Positions 5,717-14,902 of a DNA stretch of 64,000 nt are shown here, in pieces. The position numbers and the translations under genes were made by a program. The notes beneath the pieces were generated by a model. That model was not told where the DNA came from. It made no database searches and worked only from the letters and a program-made list of their open reading frames with translations. Numbering within the stretch: the first letter of the stretch is position 1; every line of letters starts with the position of its first letter. Source of the stretch: Prosthecobacter sp. (GTDB lineage: Bacteria; Verrucomicrobiota; Verrucomicrobiia; Verrucomicrobiales; Verrucomicrobiaceae); contig NZ_JAXMIH010000014.1 in assembly GCF_034366625.1 (NCBI RefSeq), positions 1 through 64,000 of the forward strand, written 5' to 3'.

Positions 5717-8700
5717 ATGCGTTTTTTCTATATCCTCTCCCTTCTCCTTGCCACCGACCTTCAGGCAGCCCCCCAGTGGATCTGGCTCTCCAAAGATGGT
5801 AACAAAGACAGCAAGGTCACTTTCCGCCATCGCTTTGATGTCCCGCAGAATGCGCAGCTCGCCACGCTGGAGCTGACTTGCGACAACGGCGCGGTCGCCA
5901 GCCTCAACGGCAAAAAAGTGCTCACCAATGCCGACTGGCAGGAGGCGGTGAAAGCGGATGTCACCAAGGACATCAAGCTCGGCGAGAGCAACGAGATCAT
6001 CGTCAACGCCACGAACAAAGGAGGCACCGCCGCGCTCGTCGCGCGTCTCACACTCAAACTGCCCGCCGGTCGTCAAGACATCGTCATTGAAACCAGCGGC
6101 AAATGGGAATCCACCACCACCGGCAAAGAAGAGTGGAAGCCCGCGTTGGTGATCAATGAGTATGGCAAAGGCCCGTGGGGTCTCGCGCTCGACGGCAAAG
6201 CCGGTGGTGGCAAAAACAGCGGCCCGGCGGAAACCATCGCAGCCAGTGAGATCACCGTGCCGAAGGGATTTAAAGTCGAAAAACTCTACAACGTGCCGAA
6301 GGACCAGGAAGGCTCGTGGGTGGCCCTCACCGTCGATCCGAAAGGCCGCCTCATCGCCTGCGACCAGTATGGCAGCATCTATCGCATGAGCGTTCCAGCC
6401 ATCGGCAAGACGGAGAACCTCAAGCCAGAGAAACTCGCCATTGAAATGGGCAAAGCTCACGGCCTGCTTGCCGCCTTCGACAGCCTCTATGTGATGGTGA
6501 ACGAAAACGGCAAGGACAACGGCCTTTACCGCCTCCAGGACACCAATGGCGACGACCAATACGACAAAACCACCAAGCTCCACACCATGGCTGGCGGCGG
6601 AGAGCATGGTTTGCACAGCATGGTCGTCAGTCCCGATGGCAAACGCATCTACTTCAATTGCGGCAACCACACGAAGCTGCCCGAAGGCCTCGAAGACAGC
6701 CGCCCGGCGAAAATTTGGGGAGAAGACCACGTCCTGCCCCGTCTCTGGGATGCCAATGGCCACGCGCGCGGCATCCTCGCTCCCGGAGGTTATGTTTGCA
6801 GCATGAATCCCGATGGCACCAGCCTCGAACTCTTCTGTTACGGCTTCCGCAACGAGTTCGACATCTGCTTCAATGATCAAGGCGAACTCTTCACCTATGA
6901 CGCCGACATGGAGTGGGACATCGGCGCGCCGTGGTATCGCCCCACACGCGTGAATCACTGCGTCAGCGGTGCTGACTACGGCTGGCGCAGCGGCAGCGGC
7001 AAGTGGCCGCAATATTATCCCGACTCACTGCCCACCACCATCGACATCGGCCCCGGCAGCCCCACTGGCACCGTCGCTGGCACCGGCGCGAAGTTCCCCG
7101 CGAAGTACCAGCACGCCATCTTCATCAACGACTGGACCTACGGCACCATGTGGGCCATCCACCTCGAATCAAAAGGCGCGAGCTACACGGCCACCAAGGA
7201 AGAATTCGTCTTCGGCAAACCGCTGCCGCTCACTGATCTCGTCATCCATCCGCAGGATGGTGCCATGTACTTCGCCGTCGGTGGCCGCAAGACACAGTCC
7301 GGCGTCTATCGCGTGACCTATGTCGGCGATGAATCCACCGCGCCCGCCAAAGCGCTGCCGCTCGATGAGGAATTCAAAATGCGCGCCGCGCTCGAAAGCT
7401 ATCACACCGGCAAAATCGAAGCTGAAAAGGCCCTTAACACCGCCTGGGGCTATCTGAGCCATAGCGACCGTCATGTGCGCTACGCCGCCCGCGTCGCCAT
7501 TGAAAAGCTCCCGGTCGAGCTTTGGAAAGAAAAAGCCCTCAATGAAAAACATCCCGTCGCCTTGATTGAAGGCATCATCGCTCTCGCTCGCGTCACCGGA
7601 GCCAAATCGAACCATGAAGGCGGCAGACCCGCCGCGAAGCCCACCGGCACCTCCTCCGAGCCGATTGGCAATGTCTCGCCCGAAAACGCTGTGTTGCAGG
7701 GCCTGATGCTACAAACACTCAGCACGCTCGAAGGAAAAAAACTCCCGCTCAGCCAGCAACTCGCCGCCCTGCGCGCCACGCAGCTCGTCTTGATCCGTTT
7801 GGGCAAGCCTGATGCTGAGGTTTGCGCCAAAATCGCGGAGAAACTCGACGCGCATTACCCCGCCGAAGATCCCCAAGTCAATCGCGAGATCTGCCACATT
7901 CTCGTCGCCATCGATTCGCCCAAAGTCGTCTCCAAAACGCTCGCGCTCATGGCCACCGCCAAAGACGACTTCCAAGAAGTCGCCACCGATGCCGTCCTCA
8001 GCCGCAACGACGGCTACGCCAACGCCGCCCGCGCCGCCGCAGGCAGCCGCCCCAATGCGCAGCAGATCGACTACATGTTCGCATTGAGAAACGCTACCGC
8101 TGGCTGGACTCCCGAGCATCGCAGAACCTTCTTCTCCTGGTTCCCCCGCGCCCGCACTTGGAAAGGCGGCAACAGCTTCAAAGGCTTCATCGAAAACATC
8201 CGCAAAGACGCCATGGCGACGTTCGTGCCACAGCCCGAGCTTGCCGACCTAGACGCTCTCAGCAACAAAGTCGAGGCCATGACCGCCATGCCCAACTACG
8301 TCGCCCCCAAAGGCCCCGGCAAAGCGTGGACCATTGATGAAGTGCTCGCCCTCGCCGCCGGTGGCCTCAAAGGCCGCGACTTCGCAAACGGCGAGGCCAT
8401 GAACCGCAGTATCATGTGCGCTACCTGCCACCGCTTCAACGGCGACGGCGGCAGCATCGGCCCCGACCTCACCGGCGTCGGCAACCGCTACACTCTGCGA
8501 GATCTGTTGGAGAACATCATCGACCCAAGCAAGGTCATCTCCGACCAATACGACAGCCACGAGATCACCAAAAAAGACGGCAGCATCCTCATCGGCCGTA
8601 TCGTCGTCGAGGAGAACGAAAAAGTCTTCCTCATGACCAACCCCTTCGCTCCCAACGACCATATGGCCATCAACGAGGCCGACATCGCCAAAAAAGGCAC

Positions 8701-8821
8701 CCGCAAAATCAGCATGATGCCCCCCGGTCTCATCAACTCGCTCAATCAAGACGAACTCCTTGATTTGATCGCCTACCTGGTCAGCGGCGGGAATGCGAAG
8801 GACAAGGCGTTCCAAAAGTAG
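5717..8821 (+). CDS. Secreted PVC-type dehydrogenase-like protein with C-terminal heme c domain
   Basis: A 1034-aa exported protein with signal peptide MRFFYILSLLLATDLQAA. After an N-terminal sandwich domain (to about 170) comes a six-bladed propeller typical of the planctomycete/verrucomicrobial membrane-bound dehydrogenase family (about 190-560), an alpha-helical repeat region, and a C-terminal cytochrome c domain with CATCH near residue 901 followed by GPDLTGVGNRYTLRDLLENI. This order is characteristic of the PVC families that carry the planctomycete-type heme-binding domain. Substrate is unknown; a role in oxidising sugars or alcohols outside the cytoplasm is inferred. ATG 5717 is chosen for the signal peptide. 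Confidence 0.85.
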   Translation: MRFFYILSLLLATDLQAAPQWIWLSKDGNKDSKVTFRHRFDVPQNAQLATLELTCDNGAVASLNGKKVLTNADWQEAVKADVTKDIKLGESNEIIVNATNKGGTAALVARLTLKLPAGRQDIVIETSGKWESTTTGKEEWKPALVINEYGKGPWGLALDGKAGGGKNSGPAETIAASEITVPKGFKVEKLYNVPKDQEGSWVALTVDPKGRLIACDQYGSIYRMSVPAIGKTENLKPEKLAIEMGKAHGLLAAFDSLYVMVNENGKDNGLYRLQDTNGDDQYDKTTKLHTMAGGGEHGLHSMVVSPDGKRIYFNCGNHTKLPEGLEDSRPAKIWGEDHVLPRLWDANGHARGILAPGGYVCSMNPDGTSLELFCYGFRNEFDICFNDQGELFTYDADMEWDIGAPWYRPTRVNHCVSGADYGWRSGSGKWPQYYPDSLPTTIDIGPGSPTGTVAGTGAKFPAKYQHAIFINDWTYGTMWAIHLESKGASYTATKEEFVFGKPLPLTDLVIHPQDGAMYFAVGGRKTQSGVYRVTYVGDESTAPAKALPLDEEFKMRAALESYHTGKIEAEKALNTAWGYLSHSDRHVRYAARVAIEKLPVELWKEKALNEKHPVALIEGIIALARVTGAKSNHEGGRPAAKPTGTSSEPIGNVSPENAVLQGLMLQTLSTLEGKKLPLSQQLAALRATQLVLIRLGKPDAEVCAKIAEKLDAHYPAEDPQVNREICHILVAIDSPKVVSKTLALMATAKDDFQEVATDAVLSRNDGYANAARAAAGSRPNAQQIDYMFALRNATAGWTPEHRRTFFSWFPRARTWKGGNSFKGFIENIRKDAMATFVPQPELADLDALSNKVEAMTAMPNYVAPKGPGKAWTIDEVLALAAGGLKGRDFANGEAMNRSIMCATCHRFNGDGGSIGPDLTGVGNRYTLRDLLENIIDPSKVISDQYDSHEITKKDGSILIGRIVVEENEKVFLMTNPFAPNDHMAINEADIAKKGTRKISMMPPGLINSLNQDELLDLIAYLVSGGNAKDKAFQK

Positions 8822-8822
8822 C

Positions 8823-8841
8823 CCAGTTGCGCTGCAACTGG
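8823..8841. repeat. 8-bp perfect hairpin after the heme protein gene
   Basis: CCAGTTGC, loop GCT, GCAACTGG begins 2 nt after the stop codon of the PVC heme protein. It has no T-run, so it may stabilise the transcript end rather than terminate on its own. Confidence 0.4.
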
Positions 8842-8957
8842 CGCGGATCTTGAGGGCCAACGACTCGCCGACCTTCTTTTTGCCAGCGAGCTGATTTCGA
8901 TAATCAAACTCAGACACAGACTTGCCCACATCTGAAAAGGTTGCCTATTCAGCACCC

Positions 8958-11900
8958 ATGCCCGGCCCTCAGCATGATTACCGTTTTGATGTCGCCTTCT
9001 CCTTTGCAGGCCCGCATCGCGACAAAGTGCGAGCGATTGCCGATCTCGTCGCCGCGAAACTCGATCCCGGCCTGCTAAAGCGTGGCAAGGGCAAGGTGTT
9101 CTTCGACGAGTGGTTTCGCGCGGAAATCCTCGGCGGCAATATGCGCGTGCTACTCCAGCGCATTTATGGCGAGCAAAGCCTCATGGTGGTCGCCGACCTG
9201 TCGGATGATTACGCCGACCGCCCTTGGTGCCAGGGCGAAGCAGAGGCAATCGACGCCTTGCGGATGCGCATCGATTCGGCGCGGGATGAGACCGCTCGCC
9301 TGCGCGTCTTCATCGTTCGCTTCGGTCCTGGCCATGTTCCCGGCGTACTCGAAAACACCGGCTGGCTCGACGGGATCAACCTTTCTGCGGAAGAAATCGC
9401 CACAGACATTCTGGATCGCCTCGAATTACTGAAGGCGCGCCTCGCGGAAGGTCAGGAACGTTTGGCACCAGACGCACACGCTGCCACCTCGCCGCAGGTT
9501 GTCTTGACTCGGAGTCTCTCGGACCCCCCATCTCCCATTCCTCCCCCACTCCCGATCCTCTTCTTCCACCCCGCCACCAATGACGCCCTCTACTCCCGAC
9601 GCGAGCGCGAGTTGGCGTGGCTTGACGACTGCGCGAAGGACGCGCGCATTCGCATCGCCACCGTCACCGGCGTGGGCGGGCTCGGGAAGACCTCGCTCGT
9701 CGGGCATTGGATCGCCGTGCAACGCGGCTGGCAACACCGCACGTTTCGCGGCGTGTTCTTCTACAGCTTCTATTCAGATCGCGACCCGCAGCACTTCTTC
9801 GCGGCCTTCCTCCAGTTCGTGTGCGAGCGGGAGAAGATCGTTGCGCCACCCACTGGCACACCGCTCCACCACGCTGCTGCAACGGCGGTGCGGAAATGGT
9901 GTTACCTCGTGGTGCTCGACGGACTCGAAGTTCTCCAGCGCGACGAAAACGATCCGCACTACGGCTGGATCAATGACGGATCGCTCAATGAGTTCGTCGC
10001 GCGCGTTGGCGGGGAGGGTTTGTCACTTCTCGTCCTCACAAGCCGGTTCCCATTCCCGCAGATCACCAACGAACATCCAAAAGCAGCCCGTGCGAAAGAA
10101 CTTCCGCTGTTCGATGCAAAAGAAGGCGCAGACCTGCTGGAGAAGTGTGGTCTTACTCACATTCGGGAGAACCTCGAAGCATACAGCACTCAATTCGGGG
10201 GGCATCCGCTCGCGCTGCGGCTCTTTGCCGGTGCGTGCCTCGCACAACCCTTCGATGAACCGGAGACGGTGAGCCGCCACCTGCTCGCGGCGGGTACGGA
10301 GGCGGGCGAAGAGGACGCGCACCGGCGGCAGTTCCGCAAGTTGCTGCTCTGGCTGCAAAACAAACTTCCCGCGCCCAAGCGCCGGCTGCTCCAGCTCGTC
10401 GCACTCTTCCGCGAGCCGGTGCCCACGGCGACGCTCGCCGCGCTCGCCACGGGGCTCGATGCGATGAAGGCGGACTTCGGCGATTGCGACGCCACGCATC
10501 TCCGCTTCCTCCTTGATGCGCTGGTTCGGGATCACCTGCTCCAGCGCGAGGAAGCGCCTGATAGCGACACCGCCCGCTGGGCGGCTCATCCCATTGTGCG
10601 CGAGGTCTTCCGCGGCGAGGCGCTGGCGTCGGGCGACACGGTCGCGCAACAGTTTGCCGAGATCGTCGCGGGGAAGGGCGGAGGCGGCAAGCCCCGGAGC
10701 GTGGCGGAATTGCAGCCGATCCTGGAGGCGATCGAGGTGCTCCTCGCTGCGGGGAATTTCAGAGCGGCGGCTGATCTGTTTCTTGAGCGGCTGGAGAATG
10801 GCCAAGTGTTCCTCACGATTCCCGCCCCGCAGGAAGGGCTGCATTGCGCGCGGGGATTTATCGAGCCGCCGGAACGGCGAGCGGCGCTGGAGCAGGCGCT
10901 CGGGAGGGGACAGTTGGCGCGTTATGTTGCATGGATCGCCTTGTTAGCGAATAACCTCGGGGAGCTGGATGGAGTGGAGCGTGGAAATGAAGAAAAAAAC
11001 GAGATTCGACACGCCGAACAATCTTGGGCAAACGTCTCGATCGGCCTCCGAAACATCGCCGAGGTCCAAACGCTGCGAGGGGCGCTGGGGGAGGCGGTCG
11101 GGAGTGCGAGCGAGGCGCTCTTTTATGCCGGTGTCGAGGAAGCGGACACGCTAGGGAGTACGGCGGTTCATCGCCGCGCTCCACAGCGCCCTTCCTCCGT
11201 TCCAACGCATGATTCTGAACAGGAGCGCAGTTCCCGCGCGTATCGTGCCCACGCGCTTTCGCTCGGGGGAGAAATGGCCGCCGCAAGCCGCGACTTTGCC
11301 GCTGCGGATACGCTCAATCGCAAGAATCACCACGAAAACGCCGCGCTCTATTCGTCCGGGGGCATAAAGTGGTGCAGCCATAGATTTCGACTCGGCGAGG
11401 CGGACTCCGCGCGCCGGCTCACGGAGGCGAATCGAGCCATCTGCGAGCGCAACCGCTGGAATCAAACCATCGCCCAGTGCGACCTCCTCCTCGGGGAACT
11501 CGATCTCGCAGCGGGCGGCCGCGATTCCGCCGACCAGCGCATCGTCGCGGCCGTGCGGCTCTTTCGTGAAGCCCGGCAGGGAATGGATCTCCCCGACGCG
11601 CTGCTTGCGCAGGCGCGGCTGCGGGGGAGCGTGGAGGATTGCGAGGAGGCGCTGCGGCTCGCGGCCCGGAGCGGCTTGGTGCTGAAGCAGTGCGACGCCC
11701 TGAATCTCCGCGCCCGGCTCCGGCGCGAGGCCGGCCAGCCCGCCGACGCCGCCAAGGACGCCCGCGACGCGCTCGAAATCGCCGAGCGTTGCGGCTACTA
11801 CTGGGGCCGTCACGAAGCTCTGCGCCAGCTCCGCGACGCCGCCCAGGCCAGTGGAAACCGTGCAGACGAAAAGCATTGGGACGAAGCCGAAAAAGCGCTG

Positions 11901-12005
11901 GCCGCGAAGATGCAGCCGGAAATCGAGGAAGCCCTGCGCATCAACCGTGAGCACGATACCGAGATGGAGAAACTCTACGGCAAGAAGAAGCGTGGGAAGG
12001 CTTGA
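8958..12005 (+). CDS. TIR-STAND (NB-ARC)-TPR immune-type protein
   Basis: A 1015-aa protein with three modules. Residues about 5-155 form a TIR domain (RFDVAFSFAG, VFFDEW, WCQGEAEAI with the candidate catalytic Glu near 95), a fold that usually cleaves NAD+. A STAND NTPase follows: Walker A GVGGLGKTSL near 236, Walker B LVVLDGLE near 317, LLVLTSRF, and GGHPLALRLFAG as the GLPL motif near 414, then a winged-helix region. The rest is alpha-helical, Ala/Arg-rich and TPR-like to the C-terminus, a likely sensor. This architecture is that of bacterial NLR-like antiphage proteins. ATG 8958 gives the family N-terminus; an upstream TTG is less likely. It stands alone. Confidence 0.85.
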   Translation: MPGPQHDYRFDVAFSFAGPHRDKVRAIADLVAAKLDPGLLKRGKGKVFFDEWFRAEILGGNMRVLLQRIYGEQSLMVVADLSDDYADRPWCQGEAEAIDALRMRIDSARDETARLRVFIVRFGPGHVPGVLENTGWLDGINLSAEEIATDILDRLELLKARLAEGQERLAPDAHAATSPQVVLTRSLSDPPSPIPPPLPILFFHPATNDALYSRRERELAWLDDCAKDARIRIATVTGVGGLGKTSLVGHWIAVQRGWQHRTFRGVFFYSFYSDRDPQHFFAAFLQFVCEREKIVAPPTGTPLHHAAATAVRKWCYLVVLDGLEVLQRDENDPHYGWINDGSLNEFVARVGGEGLSLLVLTSRFPFPQITNEHPKAARAKELPLFDAKEGADLLEKCGLTHIRENLEAYSTQFGGHPLALRLFAGACLAQPFDEPETVSRHLLAAGTEAGEEDAHRRQFRKLLLWLQNKLPAPKRRLLQLVALFREPVPTATLAALATGLDAMKADFGDCDATHLRFLLDALVRDHLLQREEAPDSDTARWAAHPIVREVFRGEALASGDTVAQQFAEIVAGKGGGGKPRSVAELQPILEAIEVLLAAGNFRAAADLFLERLENGQVFLTIPAPQEGLHCARGFIEPPERRAALEQALGRGQLARYVAWIALLANNLGELDGVERGNEEKNEIRHAEQSWANVSIGLRNIAEVQTLRGALGEAVGSASEALFYAGVEEADTLGSTAVHRRAPQRPSSVPTHDSEQERSSRAYRAHALSLGGEMAAASRDFAAADTLNRKNHHENAALYSSGGIKWCSHRFRLGEADSARRLTEANRAICERNRWNQTIAQCDLLLGELDLAAGGRDSADQRIVAAVRLFREARQGMDLPDALLAQARLRGSVEDCEEALRLAARSGLVLKQCDALNLRARLRREAGQPADAAKDARDALEIAERCGYYWGRHEALRQLRDAAQASGNRADEKHWDEAEKALAAKMQPEIEEALRINREHDTEMEKLYGKKKRGKA

Positions 12006-12065
12006 CCGCTGAAAGACGTTTTCAAGGCAGCTTTGCCGACGAATCGTCGGTGCTCCTTCACTGTC

Positions 12066-12866
12066 ATGACCATGCAACGCATCCTTCTCCTTCTTCCACT
12101 CTTCGCTCTCGTCTCAAACGCCGCCGAACCCGCGAAGCAGCCTGAACCTAAAAAAGAAAAACCCTTCACGCCCGGCGGCATCTATCGACAGGGCGACATG
12201 CAACGACCGCGGCCCACGGTCATCACGCCGCCAACAGCAACAACAGCTCCCAGCGATGCCATCGTGCTCTTCGATGGCAAGGACTTGTCCAAATTCACCC
12301 GCAAGCCGCGCAGGGACGATAAGGACCAGAGCGACGTGCCGAATTGGAAGATCGAAAATGGTTACGCCGAGATCACACCCAAAGGCGGTGACATCGACAC
12401 CAAGGACAAGTTCGGATCCAGTCAGATTCACATCGAATGGGCCACGCCTGCCGAAGTCGTGGGCAGCAGCCAGGGCCGAGGCAACAGCGGCGTGCTCATC
12501 CACGGCTGGGGCGAGGTGCAGGTGCTCGATTCCTTCGAGAATGACACCTATCCCGACGGTCAGGCAGCCGCGATCTACAACAAGTATCCGCCGCTCGTGA
12601 ACGCCAGCCGCAACCCCGGCGAGTGGCAGAGCTATGACATCATCTGCGAGTGCGCGAAGCTTGATGACAAGGGGGCGGTGATCGAACCTGCCCGCATGAC
12701 CGTGATCCACAACGGCGTCATCGTGCAGCACGCGGTGCCGCTGGAAGCGAAGGTCCAGGAGTTCGGCTTCGCGCTTCAAGATCATCACAATCCGACGCGC
12801 TACCGCAACATCTGGGTGCGTCCGCTGCATCGTCGTGACGAGAACGCGATACCGGCCGCGAAGTGA
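12066..12866 (+). CDS. Secreted DUF1080 (3-keto-disaccharide hydrolase-like) protein
   Basis: A 266-aa exported protein: signal peptide MTMQRILLLLPLFALVSNAA, a Pro/Lys-rich linker, then a concanavalin-like DUF1080 domain starting at IVLFDGKDLSKF, with RGNSGVLIHGWGEVQVLDS and a C-terminal YRNIWVRPL. Members of this family cleave 3-keto-glucosides or act in polysaccharide breakdown, and they are abundant in Verrucomicrobia. It is convergent with the thioredoxin-trypsin gene, whose stop abuts this one. Confidence 0.85.
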   Translation: MTMQRILLLLPLFALVSNAAEPAKQPEPKKEKPFTPGGIYRQGDMQRPRPTVITPPTATTAPSDAIVLFDGKDLSKFTRKPRRDDKDQSDVPNWKIENGYAEITPKGGDIDTKDKFGSSQIHIEWATPAEVVGSSQGRGNSGVLIHGWGEVQVLDSFENDTYPDGQAAAIYNKYPPLVNASRNPGEWQSYDIICECAKLDDKGAVIEPARMTVIHNGVIVQHAVPLEAKVQEFGFALQDHHNPTRYRNIWVRPLHRRDENAIPAAK

Positions 12867-14210
12867 TCACCTCGCCGCCGCCTCGTTGGTGCGTTTCACC
12901 AGATTGAGCACCGTTTTCGCTGGAATCGCCTCGTGCAGCACGAGTGTGGTTCCGGTGGAGGGCGCAGGATTGCTGTTGAAGGTCTGGATGCGGGCCACAT
13001 GCCCGATGACATTGCCATATTCGTCGAAGACGGCGGAGCCGCTGCTGCCCTGGGCCCAGTCGGTGCTCACGTTGAGCCGTTGGCTGGATGATCCTTCTGT
13101 GGAGTCGGTGGAATAGAGGCGGTTCACGATTCCGGCGCTGAAGTAGCCGCGATGCTTCAACGGATCGCTGAAGCAGTAGGCGGGCTCGCCCAGGTACACC
13201 TCCGCGCGCAGCGGCAGCGGCTTCAACCCACCGGCGATGACACGCACGAGCGCGGCGTCGGCCTTCGCATCCGCACCGAGGATGGCGGTGGTGGAAAAGA
13301 TCTCGTTGTCCGCGTTGGCGACGATGAGCCAGCCTTCTTTGAGCGTGGCAGGCGGTTCGACGACGTGATTGGCGGTGGCGACGACATCCGGCGCGACGGC
13401 GTAGGCACCCGCCATGCTGAGATGCATCTTGTCGCAACGTGTGCAGCGGTAATACCACCCGGCGCGCAGATGCGCCGCGCGGGCGACACGCGCGATGTCG
13501 CGGCTCGATTTCGACTGCGTGGACTCGTTGGCCAGCGCCACGAGGCCTGCCTTTGGCTGCTTGAGTTGCTCCTTTACCACCGTGTGATCGAGGAACTTGC
13601 CGGTCTTCACCGCCTTGGCGGCGAATTCGAGCAGTGGATCAGGCGGGGCGGGTGGCGCGGTCGGAGCAGCAGGCTTGACCGCGCCCGCCACCGGCGGAGT
13701 GCCGCTGAGCGGCAGGCCGAGTGCCTTCTCAATCGTCGGCCGCAGCGCAGCGCCGCGGAGTTCTGTGCCTTTGGCGAGAATTTTTCCCGTCGTGCCGTCC
13801 ACGAGGAAGCAGGAGGGAATGGCACGCACACCGTAGAGTTTGCCCAATTCGGCCTCCCAGCCCTTGCCATCGCAGATCTGCGGCCACGCCATGCCTTTGT
13901 CCTTGGTAAACTGCGCCAGCTTTTCCCTGGTGCGCTCGCTGTCGAGGCTGATACCGAGCACTTCGAAGCCCTTTGGTTTCAGATCGGTGTAAACCTTCGT
14001 CAGATTCGGCACTTCGGCGATGCACGGGCCGCACCAAGTCGCCCAGAAATCAAGCATGACGATCTTGCCCTTGTAGTCTTCGGGAAAACGCAGCTTCGCG
14101 CCTGCGGTCGTCGTCGCTTCAAAAGCCTGCGCCTTGTCAGCGTCAGAACTCGCGCTCTGGGCGAAGCAGGACGTGGTCAGCAGCGCCAGGGAGATGAGAA
14201 TTCGTTTCAT
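12867..14210 (-). CDS. Secreted thioredoxin-trypsin fusion protein
   Basis: A 447-aa exported protein with signal peptide MKRILISLALLTTSCFAQS. Residues about 25-165 form a TlpA/AhpC-like thioredoxin with active site WCGPC (59-63). After an Ala/Pro linker, a trypsin-like serine protease domain follows with TANHVV (His), ADAALVRV (Asp) and GSSGSAVFDEYGNVIG (Ser in the oxyanion motif). A CTRCDKMH segment precedes the protease and may bind metal or form a disulfide. Such a redoxin-protease fusion is uncommon and suggests coupled disulfide handling and proteolysis in the periplasm. The longer frame start lacks a signal peptide, so ATG 14210 is chosen. Confidence 0.82.
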   Translation of the reverse strand: MKRILISLALLTTSCFAQSASSDADKAQAFEATTTAGAKLRFPEDYKGKIVMLDFWATWCGPCIAEVPNLTKVYTDLKPKGFEVLGISLDSERTREKLAQFTKDKGMAWPQICDGKGWEAELGKLYGVRAIPSCFLVDGTTGKILAKGTELRGAALRPTIEKALGLPLSGTPPVAGAVKPAAPTAPPAPPDPLLEFAAKAVKTGKFLDHTVVKEQLKQPKAGLVALANESTQSKSSRDIARVARAAHLRAGWYYRCTRCDKMHLSMAGAYAVAPDVVATANHVVEPPATLKEGWLIVANADNEIFSTTAILGADAKADAALVRVIAGGLKPLPLRAEVYLGEPAYCFSDPLKHRGYFSAGIVNRLYSTDSTEGSSSQRLNVSTDWAQGSSGSAVFDEYGNVIGHVARIQTFNSNPAPSTGTTLVLHEAIPAKTVLNLVKRTNEAAAR

Positions 14211-14286
14211 ATCCCTGATTGGATGAATTTCCTGCCACAAGGTCAAGCCTGCAAAATAGCAGGCACGGAATCATGACGGCAACGCG

Positions 14287-14888
14287 TCAATTCACCGTCT
14301 TCTTCGGCTGCATCACCAGCTAGTGCGTTTCCTCACCGACCCACAGGTCAGTGCAAACAGCAGGCCTGCCAGGCTGCTCGCTGGTGAGGTTGAGCAGAAG
14401 CGCATTGTTCACAGCGAGATCCGTCAGCTTGACCTGCGACTCGCCTTTCCACACCCGCGTCGCCTCCGACACACGCAGCACGCTGCGGCCGATGTCCTGG
14501 GGGCGTTGCATGTCCCCGTTGTAATCTTTTACGAGGCGAAGCATCCAGGCGATGTGGAGTTTGTCGCTGTGGATGGAGATGATGCGGGCCGTGGTGGCGT
14601 TGGCGGTGAGGTGGCTGAACTCATCGCTGATGAAGGTGACGCGAGTGAACTCACCCTTCGCGTCCTGATAACAGTGGAAACGGTAGCTCTGGTGCAGCGG
14701 GAGGTTGGCGAACTGCGTGTCTTTGCCGAGGTGCTTGAGGATGTGTTTTGGGATGAGCGTGAAGTTCACGGACTCGCCTGTTTTCTCGGTGAGGAACTGG
14801 CCGGTGTGCGATGGACGAAATCGGCGCTGACGAGTTCGCCAGCATGCAGAGGCAAACCGAGAAGCAAAAGGGAGCAGAGAAGACGCAT
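14287..14888 (-). pseudogene. Frameshifted small secreted protein
   Basis: An ATG at 14888 opens a clean signal peptide, MRLLCSLLLLGLPLHAGEL, but this frame stops soon after SADFVHRTP. A shift near 14795-14812 moves into the frame GQFLTEKTGESVNFTLIP, which continues to a TAG at 14320. Beyond this TAG the same frame reads LVMQPKKTVN to a TGA at 14287. The body (about 160 aa) has no family I recognise. Either the gene is decaying with one frameshift and one internal stop, or the sequence has errors. The continuous frame alone would start with an implausible Arg/Ser-rich leader. Confidence 0.6.
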
Positions 14889-14902
14889 GCACAGGCAGGA
14901 GG

